From contig JAABRE010000041.1 of the NCBI GenBank assembly GCA_011391125.1, forward strand, positions 1-46,562: 46,562 nucleotides of DNA, written 5' to 3'. Position numbers and translations under genes: made by a program. Shown piece by piece: positions 1 to 8,041 of the stretch. Under the pieces are notes generated by a model. It was given only the letters and a program-made list of their open reading frames with translations. It was not told the DNA's origin and searched no databases. How positions within the stretch are numbered: position 1 is the first letter of the stretch; each line of letters opens with the position of its first letter. This stretch comes from Synechococcales cyanobacterium S06 (lineage in GTDB: Bacteria > Cyanobacteriota > Cyanobacteriia > Cyanobacteriales > JAABRE01).

Positions 1-3
1 AAC

Positions 4-131
4 TATAGTAATTCCAAATAAAAATTAAACAAAAGTTTTTAGTTTGTTGTTGGACTTTAGTCCTAAGAAGCGCTAAAGCGCAACTACGAACCTATTTTTT
101 AACTGTTCTAATCTTAATTGGAATTACTATA
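4..131. mobile_element. 128-bp MITE, copy 1
   Basis: A 128-bp element with terminal inverted repeats of about 14 bp (TATAGTAATTCCAA at the left, its complement at the right). The outermost TA at each end fits a TA target duplication, as in Tc1/mariner/IS630-type elements. It is identical to the copy at 10938-11065 and differs from 19785-19912 at five positions. It has no coding capacity. Inside is the dyad GCGCTAAAGCGC. Removing the element and one TA joins AAC-TA-TCAAC, so it sits inside a TATCAAC heptamer array. Confidence 0.85.
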
Positions 132-164
132 TCAACTATCAACTATCAACTATCAACTATCAAC
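130..164. repeat. TATCAAC heptamer array (5 units)
   Basis: Five perfect tandem TATCAAC units follow the MITE directly, which overlaps the first unit. This is the STRR-type heptamer known from cyanobacterial genomes. The array lies downstream of the minus-strand ubiX. Confidence 0.85.
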
Positions 165-195
165 TCGCCCTCACCCGCCATTTATTCAGCAAACC

Positions 196-810
196 CTAAT
201 TATTTCCTTGCCAACGATTAATGGGAATACAGTCAATATCAAGCTGATCTAAGGCTCTTGCGACTACGAAATCGACTAAATCCTCGATGGTTTGGGGGTT
301 GTGATACCAAGCTGGAATTGCGGGAACAATTTTCACCCCTGCTTCGGCCAAAGTGGTTAAATTGCGCAGGTGAATTACGCTAAAAGGCGTTTCTCGGGGG
401 ACAATCACGAGGGGACGACCTTCTTTAATTTGCACATCGGCGGCCCTTTCTAATAAATCTGAACTTAGGCCGGTGGCAATTTTAGCCACCGTGCTCATAC
501 TACAGGGAATAATCAGCATTCCCAAAGTACGAAAAGAACCACTGGCGATGGTTGCGCCAACATCCGTATAACGGTGACAACGCAGAGTTCCCGCTTTCGT
601 CACTCCAGCTTTTTCCCGCCAAAACTGTTCTTGTTGTTCTGGTTCTGGGGGCATTCTAATATTTTGTTCTGCTTGCCAAACCATGAAAGTAGCTTTCGAG
701 GCTACTAGATCAATGGTGTAATCAGCTTCGAGGAGAAATTTCAAAGCTCGAACTGCATAAATTAAACCCGAAGCTCCACTCACACCTATCGTTAGGGGTT
801 TACTGCCCAT
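196..810 (-). CDS. ubiX: UbiX-type flavin prenyltransferase
   Basis: A 204-aa protein of normal family length. UbiX/Pad1 proteins attach a dimethylallyl group to FMN and so make the prenylated flavin used by UbiD decarboxylases, here presumably for quinone synthesis in the cytoplasm. Visible features are the N-terminal Rossmann-like flavin motif GVSGASG (9-15), the central PCSMSTVAKIATG stretch with the conserved Ser and Lys, and the C-terminal VIVPRETPFSVIHLRNL segment of the prenyl-phosphate site. The ATG at 808-810 gives the standard N-terminus. No strong Shine-Dalgarno sequence is visible. Heptamer arrays flank it on both sides and no ubiD is present in the window. Confidence 0.92.
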   Translation of the reverse strand: MGSKPLTIGVSGASGLIYAVRALKFLLEADYTIDLVASKATFMVWQAEQNIRMPPEPEQQEQFWREKAGVTKAGTLRCHRYTDVGATIASGSFRTLGMLIIPCSMSTVAKIATGLSSDLLERAADVQIKEGRPLVIVPRETPFSVIHLRNLTTLAEAGVKIVPAIPAWYHNPQTIEDLVDFVVARALDQLDIDCIPINRWQGNN

Positions 811-878
811 AAAATTAATCCGTAATAAATTTTTAAATTGATAATTAACAACTGATAACTTTTAACTAAAATAACTGT

Positions 879-953
879 TAACTATCAACTACCAACTATC
901 AACTATCAACTATCAACTATCAACTATCAACTACCCACTATCAACTATCAACT
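879..953. repeat. TATCAAC heptamer array (about 10 units)
   Basis: Tandem TATCAAC units with a few variants (TACCAAC, TACCCAC) between ubiX and the HEAT gene. The right end runs into the TAG stop codon of the minus-strand HEAT gene at 952-954. Confidence 0.85.
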
Positions 954-1686
954 AAATTAGTCCTTCTAATTCCAAGTCCTCAATCATTTGTAAAGCGTGG
1001 GCATCTCCCACCTTAAGTAAAGCCGCTTTTGCGTCTTCTTTCACGCCAAAATCAGGGTCTTCTACCAAAGCTTCAATTAAAGCATCGATCGCCGTGGCAT
1101 AAACTACATTAGAAGGTAATTCGCGGGCTAATTGGCCGATGGCCCAGGCCGAATTACTGCGTACAGCGGGGACTAAATCACCCCTTAAAGCTTCAATCAG
1201 AGGGGGAAGGGAAATAATAATTTCATCATAGTGAACTTTAGCAATATTGGCCAAACTACTTGCTGACCAAAGACGGACAGCCGAAATATCATTTTTGAGT
1301 GCATGGATTAGGGGAGCAACGGAAGTGCGATCGCCACAATTGCCCAAAGCCCAAACAATACCCTTACGCACATAACCATTCCAATCTTGGGCGAGGGTAT
1401 CAATTAAAATGGGGACAGCATCAGGATGAGGATTACGTCCAAGGGCATAAGCGGCACTAACGCGAACCAAAGGACAGACATCCTGAATTAAGTCCAGTAA
1501 ATAGGGGATGGCGCGTTCTTCGGAAAGATCACAAAAAGCCCTAGCTGCTAACATACGTTCTTTTTTGTTGGAACTAGAGAGCAGAGTTAACATCATTTCC
1601 GGGTCTGGGGGGGGAGGAGCTAAAGATTCGATCGCCTCCAACTGGTCTAAAGGACTGTCAATTTTATCTTGATTATTTAAAGTCAT
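952..1686 (-). CDS. HEAT/PBS-lyase-like repeat protein
   Basis: A 244-aa soluble protein. After a Pro-rich N-terminal stretch (PPPPDPE, about 24-30) it is made of roughly five HEAT-type helical repeats of the kind in CpcE/CpcF and NblB (for example VRVSAAYALG, VRKGIVWALG and VRSNSAWAIG, each preceded by a PLI-type helix). Such proteins act as binding scaffolds, and in cyanobacteria some handle phycobiliproteins. The exact role cannot be read here, and NblB is only one option. Its ATG lies inside the 3' end of the GNAT gene (14-nt overlap), so the two are probably translationally coupled. The last codons abut a heptamer array. Confidence 0.8.
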   Translation of the reverse strand: MTLNNQDKIDSPLDQLEAIESLAPPPPDPEMMLTLLSSSNKKERMLAARAFCDLSEERAIPYLLDLIQDVCPLVRVSAAYALGRNPHPDAVPILIDTLAQDWNGYVRKGIVWALGNCGDRTSVAPLIHALKNDISAVRLWSASSLANIAKVHYDEIIISLPPLIEALRGDLVPAVRSNSAWAIGQLARELPSNVVYATAIDALIEALVEDPDFGVKEDAKAALLKVGDAHALQMIEDLELEGLI

Positions 1687-2146
1687 AATTATTAAAAGAT
1701 TTAAGCATCAAAAGAGAATGGGTGTGATAGCCTAAACTATTATACAGATTAAGGGCGGCTTGATTCTGGGGATAGACTTGGAGACCAACTTGGCGATGTC
1801 CTCGGGATTGGGCGTAAAATTGAGCCTGACGGAGTAAAAATTTAGCAAGACCTTGACGACGATGGTGAGGTTTAACATAAAGCAGGAAAATATGACTATA
1901 GCGCTCTCCGGTAGCTTGATCAATGGCATTACCGAGCCAAAGACCGGCAATTTTAGCTTGTTCTTGGCGAGAATAAACCCACCACAGGGGAGTTGAAGCA
2001 CAAAAATAACTATCGACAGTATTCGCCAAGTGAGAAAAATCCTGTTGTTGGGGGAATAACTCACGATAAGAGAGAGTGAGAAAATTAAGCAATAAAGCTC
2101 TATCACCCGTAAAACCCGTTTCTAATTGATAATCCGAGGGTAACAA
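1673..2146 (-). CDS. GNAT-family N-acetyltransferase
   Basis: A 157-aa GCN5-related acetyltransferase that moves an acetyl group from acetyl-CoA to an unknown amine. The acetyl-CoA pyrophosphate loop is clear in VKPHHRRQGLAKFLL (about 92-106; R/Q-x-x-G-x-A type). The C-terminal QVYPQNQAALNLYNSLGY motif is typical of RimI-like enzymes. The start chosen is TTG at 2144-2146, because no in-frame ATG gives the N-terminal helix; an ATT just upstream is less likely. It is the middle gene of a tight minus-strand unit: 17 nt after the 51-aa membrane protein and overlapping the HEAT gene by 14 nt. Confidence 0.85.
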   Translation of the reverse strand: MLPSDYQLETGFTGDRALLLNFLTLSYRELFPQQQDFSHLANTVDSYFCASTPLWWVYSRQEQAKIAGLWLGNAIDQATGERYSHIFLLYVKPHHRRQGLAKFLLRQAQFYAQSRGHRQVGLQVYPQNQAALNLYNSLGYHTHSLLMLKSFNNYDFK

Positions 2147-2163
2147 AATTAATCAAAACCACC

Positions 2164-2319
2164 TTAATTTAAGTTAAGAGTTAAAACAACATCTTCGAGG
2201 GGAGCAGGAGCAGCTAAATCAGAAGGCAAAAATATGCGGGCACTGACAACAAACAAAGCCACTAAAAATATTAAAATAGCGACAAAAGGAGCGACATATT
2301 GACGTATAAAACTTAGCAT
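2164..2319 (-). CDS. 51-aa single-span membrane protein
   Basis: A 51-aa reading frame starting at ATG 2317-2319 and ending in TAA. It begins MLSFIRQYVAPF, continues with a hydrophobic segment (about residues 9-31, VAPFVAILIFLVALFVVSARIF in two parts) and ends with a short Pro/acidic tail (SDLAAPAPLEDVV). The layout suggests one transmembrane helix. It heads an apparent operon, with the acetyltransferase start only 17 nt downstream. I believe similar short proteins occur in other cyanobacteria, but I cannot name a family. The function is unknown. Confidence 0.65.
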   Translation of the reverse strand: MLSFIRQYVAPFVAILIFLVALFVVSARIFLPSDLAAPAPLEDVVLTLNLN

Positions 2320-2363
2320 AAGGCATAAATAATTAATGAGGTTCCAGTGTTAATTGTTAATTG

Positions 2364-3314
2364 TTAATGGTCAATTGTCAATTGATAAGTTACCACTCGA
2401 TTACGTCCTTGATGTTTAGCTTGATAAAGAGCTTGATCCGCTCTGTTTAATAATAAATCAAAAGCACAAGGAGAAGGAGTGGAGCTAGTAACACCAATAC
2501 TAACAGTAAAAGAAATAGTTTCTGATTGAGAAAACAAAGAAACTTCAGCGAGATTAAAACGAAGTCTCTCGGCAATTTCGGAAGCTTCTGACAGGGTTGT
2601 TTCTGGTAAAATTACCACAAATTCTTCACCACCAAAACGACAAAAAAAGTCAGAATTACGGAGGGATTTTAAAGTAGTTTGAGCCATTAAAATGAGAGCT
2701 TGATCACCAATGGAATGACCATAAAGATCATTAATTTTTTTAAAGTAGTCAAGATCAAGTAATAAAAGAGATAAAGGGCGATTATTTCTATAACTACGTT
2801 GCAATTCTTGTTCGCCAATAACAAACAATTGACGACGATTATAAATACCAGTTAAACTATCAGTTGTCGCCAATTTTTCTAATTCTAGCAAAGCTTTTTT
2901 TAACTGATCTTGGGTATGTTTTAATTCTAAATGAGTTTTCACCCTGGCTAATAATTCAGGTACACTAAATGGCTTGGTTACATAATCGACCGCCCCTTGT
3001 TCAAAAGCTTGAATTAAATGTTCTTTTTCATTACTAGCAGTCACAAAAATAATCGGAATTTCTTGATTAAGGGGATCGGATTTGAGAGATTGACACACTT
3101 CTAAACCATTCATTTCTGGCATCATTAAATCTAATAAAATTAGATCTGGTTTAGCTGTTTTCACTCTCTTGATGGCTTGTTCTCCGCTAGTGGCAAAAGT
3201 AGTAGCATAACCAATCTCATCAAGAATTGAGCCTACCACTTGTAAATTTTGGCTTACATCATCCACTACTAAAATCAAAAATTGTTCGGAGTTAAAAGGT
3301 ATCATTTCAGTCAT
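2364..3314 (-). CDS. Response regulator with GGDEF diguanylate cyclase domain
   Basis: A 316-aa REC-GGDEF protein that makes cyclic di-GMP from two GTP under phosphorylation control. The receiver domain (about 12-130) has D18/D19, the phospho-acceptor D62 in LLLDLMMP, T92 and K114, so it looks active. The GGDEF domain (about 150-310) has GGEEF at 228-232, a catalytically competent variant. An RNSD inhibitory I-site lies five residues upstream, suggesting product feedback. There is no membrane segment, so it is cytoplasmic. The last residues (QLTIDH) are encoded by a degenerate TTGACAA/TTAACAA repeat that also supplies the stop codon. No partner kinase is adjacent. Confidence 0.92.
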   Translation of the reverse strand: MTEMIPFNSEQFLILVVDDVSQNLQVVGSILDEIGYATTFATSGEQAIKRVKTAKPDLILLDLMMPEMNGLEVCQSLKSDPLNQEIPIIFVTASNEKEHLIQAFEQGAVDYVTKPFSVPELLARVKTHLELKHTQDQLKKALLELEKLATTDSLTGIYNRRQLFVIGEQELQRSYRNNRPLSLLLLDLDYFKKINDLYGHSIGDQALILMAQTTLKSLRNSDFFCRFGGEEFVVILPETTLSEASEIAERLRFNLAEVSLFSQSETISFTVSIGVTSSTPSPCAFDLLLNRADQALYQAKHQGRNRVVTYQLTIDH

Positions 3315-3376
3315 TAGTTATCAGTTATCAATCATCAGTTATCAGTAACTGTTAAATGTTAACTGATAACTGAAAT
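3304..3376. repeat. TTATCAG repeats forming an inverted pair
   Basis: Imperfect TTATCAG heptamers flanked by ATTTCAG and CTGAAAT, which are reverse complements. The stretch can fold into one large imperfect hairpin. It separates the start of the GGDEF gene from purD and includes the GGDEF start codon. Confidence 0.6.
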
Positions 3377-3491
3377 GAGCTGGAAAATAGCTCTCAAATT
3401 TTCAACTTATTCAAATTTAAAAATCAAATTTAACTTTAGAGTCTGAAAAAAGCTAAAATAACAACTGGTATATATTAGGAAAGATAATACA

Positions 3492-4760
3492 GTGAAAGTC
3501 TTAGTAGTCGGTAATGGTGGTCGTGAACACGCTTTAGCAGCGAAATTATTGCAGTCAGACAGGGTAACACAGGTTTATTGTACCCCCGGTAATGGTGGCA
3601 CTGCCACCCTGTCTGGTTGTCAAAATTTGCCCTATTCTGTGGATGATTTTGCCCGCATCGGGCAGGCAGTTGTCGAAAATAGGATCAATTTAGTCGTAGT
3701 TGGTCCAGAATTGCCTTTATCTTTGGGAATTAAGGATTATTTAGCTAAATTTGATCTTCCTGTTTTTGGACCAAATCAGCAAGGTGCGCAACTTGAAGCA
3801 AGTAAATCTTGGGCTAAAGATTTGATGATATCCGCCGGTATTCCCACTGCGACCTCAGAAACTTTCACGGAAGTTGAACCGGCGATCGCCTATTTAAACC
3901 AGCAAACTGCACCCATTGTCGTAAAAGCCGATGGTTTAGCGGCCGGAAAAGGAGTCATAGTTGCACAAACTTTAGAAGAAGCTGAAAACGCGGTTAAATC
4001 TTTGTTTAATGAGGGTTTTCCCAAATTAATTATCGAAGAATTTTTAGTCGGTCAAGAAGTGTCAGTTTTGGCTATTACTGATGGTATCACCATTGTACCC
4101 TTACTGCCGGCTCAGGACCATAAACAAATTGGGGAGGGAGACACCGGAGCAAACACGGGAGGAATGGGGGCCTTTTGTCCCACTCCCTTGGCCAATTCCG
4201 CCATGATGGACAGGATCGAAAGGGAAGTATTACAACCCACCCTAACAGCATTACAACAAAAAGGCATTGATTATCGTGGCATAATTTATGCTGGTTTGAT
4301 GATTACTCCAGAAGGTGAACCAAAAGTCTTAGAATACAATTGTCGATTTGGTGATCCAGAAACCCAAGCAGTTTTGGCTTTATTGGAAACTCCTTTAGAC
4401 GAGGTGATTTTAGCTTGTTGTCAACAAAAATTAAGGGAGTTACCTCCTTTAAAATGGCATTCGGGAAGTGCAGTTTGTGTCGTGATGGCAGCAGGAGGTT
4501 ATCCTAGTAGCTACACTAAAGGTAAGGTAATCACCGGACTTGATTTGGCCGAAAAAACCGGCGCAGTTGTTTTTCATGCTGGAACAAAATTAGTCGGAGA
4601 CAACTTAATTACCGATGGTGGTAGAGTTTTGGGAGTCACGGGTGTTGGTTCAACCTTTGAAGAGGCGATCGCCCTCAGTTATCGAGCAGTTGGTCAAATC
4701 CATTTTGAGGATATGTACTATCGTCGAGATATTGGCCACAGAGTTCAAGGTAAAAGTTAA
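3492..4760 (+). CDS. purD: Phosphoribosylamine-glycine ligase
   Basis: A 422-aa GAR synthetase that joins glycine to 5-phosphoribosylamine using ATP, the second step of de novo purine synthesis. The N-terminus VLVVGNGGREHALA is the family signature. The ATP-grasp region includes IVVKADGLAAGKGV (about 142-155), and the metal-binding/catalytic segment is EYNCRFGDPETQAVL (about 279-293). The start is GTG at 3492, which gives the conserved N-terminus directly. No other pur gene is adjacent, as is common in cyanobacteria where the pathway is scattered. It has HIP1 sites and typical host codon usage. Confidence 0.97.
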   Translation: MKVLVVGNGGREHALAAKLLQSDRVTQVYCTPGNGGTATLSGCQNLPYSVDDFARIGQAVVENRINLVVVGPELPLSLGIKDYLAKFDLPVFGPNQQGAQLEASKSWAKDLMISAGIPTATSETFTEVEPAIAYLNQQTAPIVVKADGLAAGKGVIVAQTLEEAENAVKSLFNEGFPKLIIEEFLVGQEVSVLAITDGITIVPLLPAQDHKQIGEGDTGANTGGMGAFCPTPLANSAMMDRIEREVLQPTLTALQQKGIDYRGIIYAGLMITPEGEPKVLEYNCRFGDPETQAVLALLETPLDEVILACCQQKLRELPPLKWHSGSAVCVVMAAGGYPSSYTKGKVITGLDLAEKTGAVVFHAGTKLVGDNLITDGGRVLGVTGVGSTFEEAIALSYRAVGQIHFEDMYYRRDIGHRVQGKS

Positions 4761-4800
4761 CAGTCATTTCAGTTATCAGTTATCAGTTATCTGGTAACTG
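4761..4800. repeat. CAGTTATCAG heptamers after purD
   Basis: A short TTATCAG array led by GTCATTTCAG directly behind purD. The same leader precedes the arrays at 19745 and 35769. The rest of the 417-base gap to nblS holds the element at 4875-4974 and the array at 5010-5170. Confidence 0.65.
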
Positions 4801-4874
4801 AAAGAAGAGGCCTTACACCGCTTTCTTTAGTCAAAAGTCGAGATTCAGGAGCGAGAAGTGAAAAGTAAAAGTAA

Positions 4875-4974
4875 TATAGCAATCATATATCGTTGTGTAG
4901 AGACGTTGCATGCAACGTCTCTACAGTAAGGGTTTGGTGAAAACTTTTTTTACAACCTATTTAGGAATGCTATA
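4875..4974. mobile_element. MITE-like element with TATAGCAWT ends and a 30-bp palindrome
   Basis: The ends TATAGCAAT and (inverted) TATAGCATT suggest a small TA-flanked element without coding capacity. At 4896-4925 it carries a perfect 30-bp palindrome centred on GCATGC (half site TGTAGAGACGTTGCA). The end sequences resemble those of the elements at 22903-22999 and 35909-36011. Confidence 0.5.
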
Positions 4975-5009
4975 AATTAGTTCTTAATAATTAATTTTTA
5001 CTGATTATT

Positions 5010-5170
5010 TATTACCTATTACCTATTACTTATTACCTATTACCTATTACCCATTACCTATTACCCATTACCTATTACCTATTACCCATTACCTATTACC
5101 CATTACCTATTACCCATTACCTATTACCTATTACCTATTACTTATTACCTATTACTTATTACTTATTACC
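5010..5170. repeat. TATTACC heptamer array, 23 units, beside nblS
   Basis: 161 bp, exactly 23 heptamers, of TATTACC with TATTACT and CATTACC variants. It ends seven bases before the nblS ATG, so it fills the expected position of the nblS leader or proximal promoter. Confidence 0.9.
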
Positions 5171-5177
5171 TTGCTCT

Positions 5178-7103
5178 ATGTTTAAAAATATGAGAGAAAT
5201 TTTAGCTCATTGGTGGTCAGAATTTACGTTACAAACTAAACTAATGGCTGCTGCAACTTTAGCAGTTTCCTTGTTAATGAGTGGTCTTACCTTCTGGGCA
5301 GTCAATACAATTCAACAGGATGCTCGTTTTAATGATACTCGTTTTGGTCGCGATTTAGGGTTACTATTAGCGACGAATACTGCGCCCATGTTAGCGGAAA
5401 ATAATCTCACCCAAGTCGCTAAATTTTCCCATCGTTTTTATCACAGTACATCCAGTGTACGTTATCTGATTTATGCCGATCAAGATGGGGATATTTTCTT
5501 TGGTATTCCCTACTCAGAAGCGGTAGTTGAAAATTCACTCACTATTAAACGTCGCATCCAATTACCTGATAATTATAACCCCAATTCAGAACTTCCTTTT
5601 GTTCGACAACATTTAACACCAAATGGGGAAATTACTGATGTTTTTATTCCCTTAATTTATGAGCATAAATATTTAGGAGTATTAGCAGTTGGGATTAATC
5701 CCAACCCCACCGTGGCAGCTTCTTCAACATTAACAAGGGATGTCACCATCGCCGTATTTGTCTCCATTTGGGCTATGGTAATTTTAGGAGCAGTTTTTAA
5801 CGCTTTAACGATTACAAAACCGATTAAAGAGTTAGTATTAGGGGTAAAGAATATAGCAATTGGAAACTTCAAGCAACGAGTAGATTTACCATTAGGAGGA
5901 GAATTAGGGGAGTTAATTTATAGCTTTAATGAAATGGCGGAAAAATTAGAACGATATGAGGAGCAAAATATCGAAGAATTAACCGCAGAAAAAGCCAAAT
6001 TAGAAACCTTAGTTTCCACCATTGCTGATGGTGCAGTTTTATTAGATACAGAATTGAATACTATTTTAGTTAACCCAGCAGCCAAAAAAATATTTGCTTG
6101 GACAGAAGAAAGTATGGTCGGAAAAAATGTCCTTCACTATTTACCTCCTGCTTTAACTGTTAAATTAACTCGTCCTCTTTATCAGATTATAAAAGGAGAA
6201 GATATTGTCACAGAAAATAACTTAGAAAATGAACCAAATTATTCACCTTTAGAATATAGAATTAGTTTAAATGAACCCAGTATTCGTACACTTAGGGTGC
6301 TTTTGAATAAGGTTTTTGACCAATCTAAAGAAAATATTAAAGGTATTGTGATCACAGTTCAAGATATAACCAAAGAAGTGGAATTAAACGACGCAAAAGG
6401 ACAATTTATCAGTAATGTTTCCCACGAATTAAGAACACCTTTATTTAATATTAAATCTTTTATAGAAACTCTCTGCGAATACGGCGAAGATTTAACAGAA
6501 ATCGAGAGAAAGGAATTTTTAGAAACTGCGAATAACGAAACAGATAGATTAACTAGACTGGTTAATGACGTACTAGATTTATCCCGTTTAGAATCCGCCA
6601 AAATTTATGAACTTAACCCCGTGGAAATTAACCAACCCATTGAACAATCTTTGCGGAATTATCAATTAAATGCCAAAGATAAAAAGATCGAATTAAGTGC
6701 GGAAATTGAAGAAAATTTACCCCAAGTTTTAGGGCATTATGATTTATTGTTGCAGTTACTAACCAATCTCATTGGTAATTCCCTTAAATTTACCGAATCA
6801 GGAGGCAAAGTAGCCGTAAAAGCCTATAAAATTCAATCTCAAAATACCTTTAATCAAGTAACTAAAATTCGGGTAGAAATAGCAGATACAGGAATAGGAA
6901 TTGATCAGGAAGATCAAAATGCAATTTTTGAGCGTTTTTTCCGGGTAGAAAATCGAGTACATACCCTAGAAGGTACTGGTTTAGGTCTTTCAATCGTGAA
7001 AAATATTATCGAAAAACATCACAGTCGAATAAACTTAATTAGTGAAGTGGGTCTCGGTACAACTTTTTGGTTTGATTTAGATATTTTTACCGTTGATAAT
7101 TAA
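5178..7103 (+). CDS. nblS: NblS/Hik33 (DspA) sensor histidine kinase
   Basis: A 641-aa membrane histidine kinase matching the cyanobacterial NblS/Hik33 family (plastid Ycf26). Order of parts: TM1 about 22-43, a periplasmic sensor loop about 44-188, TM2 about 189-210, HAMP about 211-262, a PAS domain about 270-400, the HisKA H-box ISNVSHELRTP with H416, then the ATPase N box (LLTNLIGNSLKF, 527-538), G1 box (IADTGIGI) and G2 box (GTGLGLSI). The family senses high light, cold and nutrient stress, acts mainly through RpaB, and controls nblA, hli and psbA genes. nblA lies 38 kb away at 43439-43627. ATG 5178 is the probable start, with an alternative ATG at 5190. The last codons (TVDN) and the stop lie in a degenerate repeat. 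Confidence 0.93.
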   Translation: MFKNMREILAHWWSEFTLQTKLMAAATLAVSLLMSGLTFWAVNTIQQDARFNDTRFGRDLGLLLATNTAPMLAENNLTQVAKFSHRFYHSTSSVRYLIYADQDGDIFFGIPYSEAVVENSLTIKRRIQLPDNYNPNSELPFVRQHLTPNGEITDVFIPLIYEHKYLGVLAVGINPNPTVAASSTLTRDVTIAVFVSIWAMVILGAVFNALTITKPIKELVLGVKNIAIGNFKQRVDLPLGGELGELIYSFNEMAEKLERYEEQNIEELTAEKAKLETLVSTIADGAVLLDTELNTILVNPAAKKIFAWTEESMVGKNVLHYLPPALTVKLTRPLYQIIKGEDIVTENNLENEPNYSPLEYRISLNEPSIRTLRVLLNKVFDQSKENIKGIVITVQDITKEVELNDAKGQFISNVSHELRTPLFNIKSFIETLCEYGEDLTEIERKEFLETANNETDRLTRLVNDVLDLSRLESAKIYELNPVEINQPIEQSLRNYQLNAKDKKIELSAEIEENLPQVLGHYDLLLQLLTNLIGNSLKFTESGGKVAVKAYKIQSQNTFNQVTKIRVEIADTGIGIDQEDQNAIFERFFRVENRVHTLEGTGLGLSIVKNIIEKHHSRINLISEVGLGTTFWFDLDIFTVDN

Positions 7104-7158
7104 TAATTTAGCTAAAAGTTGTAAACTATATGGATAATTCATAATTGATAATTTAGAT

Positions 7159-7482
7159 ATGGATAACACAGATTGGCTCAAACAATTATTAATGATTGGT
7201 ATTGGTACAACTTCCCTTGTCGCTGAAAAATTAAAAGAAGTCACCGAACAATGGGTTAAAGATGGTAAAATCAATCCAGAACAAGCCAAAACTTTTGTCG
7301 ATGATTTAATGTCCGGCATTAATGGGGAACAAGGCAATTTTGAGGCCCAAATCGAGAGACAATTAAAAAACGTTTTACAGGATTTAGGAGTCCCTCGACA
7401 ATCAGAAATGGACGAATTAAGGGGTAGAATTGACAGATTAGAACGTCAGATTCGAGACCTAGAAAACAAACTTTGGCGTTAA
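7159..7482 (+). CDS. Phasin-like coiled-coil protein
   Basis: A 107-aa protein. Residues 8-22 are hydrophobic/amphipathic (LLMIGIGTTSLVAEK), followed by a charged linker, and residues 60-107 are a strong predicted coiled coil ending in ELRGRIDRLERQIRDLENKLWR (split here from a longer helix). The layout matches the cyanobacterial phasin family of polyhydroxyalkanoate-granule or general coiled-coil proteins. No PHA synthase genes are in the window, so a granule role is only a family-level guess. It lies between nblS and the FKBP gene, 27 nt before the latter, so co-transcription with fkbp is likely. Confidence 0.7.
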   Translation: MDNTDWLKQLLMIGIGTTSLVAEKLKEVTEQWVKDGKINPEQAKTFVDDLMSGINGEQGNFEAQIERQLKNVLQDLGVPRQSEMDELRGRIDRLERQIRDLENKLWR

Positions 7483-7509
7483 GTCAAATAATCAGGAGAT
7501 TTTCACCAG

Positions 7510-8037
7510 ATGAGAGAAATTTTAGTGAGTTTTGCCGTCATTATCGTTTTTAGTGCCTTGTTATTGGTATCATCCCTTATGGGGAATGGGAAAACAGAGG
7601 CGATAGCCGCCAACTTAAACAATTCTACCCCCATCGTACAGCAACAAATAGCCATGAACTCAGGAGCAGAAACAGTTACCATGAACTTAGAAAACGCCAT
7701 CACCACCGAATCAGGATTAAAATATATTGACCAAGAGGTCGGCACAGGAGCAACTCCCCAAAAAGGACAAACCGTAGAAGTCCACTATACCGGTACTTTA
7801 ACCGATGGTAGCGTTTTTGATAGTTCCAGAACCAGAAATAGTCCTTTTTCCTTTAAAATCGGTATTGGCCAAGTCATTGCGGGTTGGGATGAAGGAGTCG
7901 GTACTATGAAAGTAAAAGGTAAACGTACCTTAATCATACCCCCAGAATTGGGTTATGGAACTCGTGGCGCAGGTGGTGTAATTCCCCCCAACGCAACTTT
8001 GATTTTTGATGTAGAATTGATCAGTATTGGCGCTTAA
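7510..8037 (+). CDS. FKBP-type peptidyl-prolyl isomerase, exported
   Basis: A 175-aa protein. The N-terminal hydrophobic segment (about 5-24, [20 protein letters not shown]) is a signal peptide or membrane anchor, so the enzyme acts in the thylakoid lumen or periplasm. A linker leads to one FKBP domain (about 66-175) with the classic motifs [37 protein letters not shown] and [14 protein letters not shown]. It isomerises proline bonds to help proteins fold. A good Shine-Dalgarno sequence (CAGGAG) precedes the ATG. The gene is followed by three 64-bp tandem repeats. Confidence 0.92.
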   Translation: MREILVSFAVIIVFSALLLVSSLMGNGKTEAIAANLNNSTPIVQQQIAMNSGAETVTMNLENAITTESGLKYIDQEVGTGATPQKGQTVEVHYTGTLTDGSVFDSSRTRNSPFSFKIGIGQVIAGWDEGVGTMKVKGKRTLIIPPELGYGTRGAGGVIPPNATLIFDVELISIGA

Positions 8038-8041
8038 GTTG

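Noticed and set aside
130-953. CRISPR arrays among the short tandem repeats
   Set aside because: Units are 7 bp with no spacers. They are tandem heptamers, not repeat-spacer arrays, and no cas genes are present.
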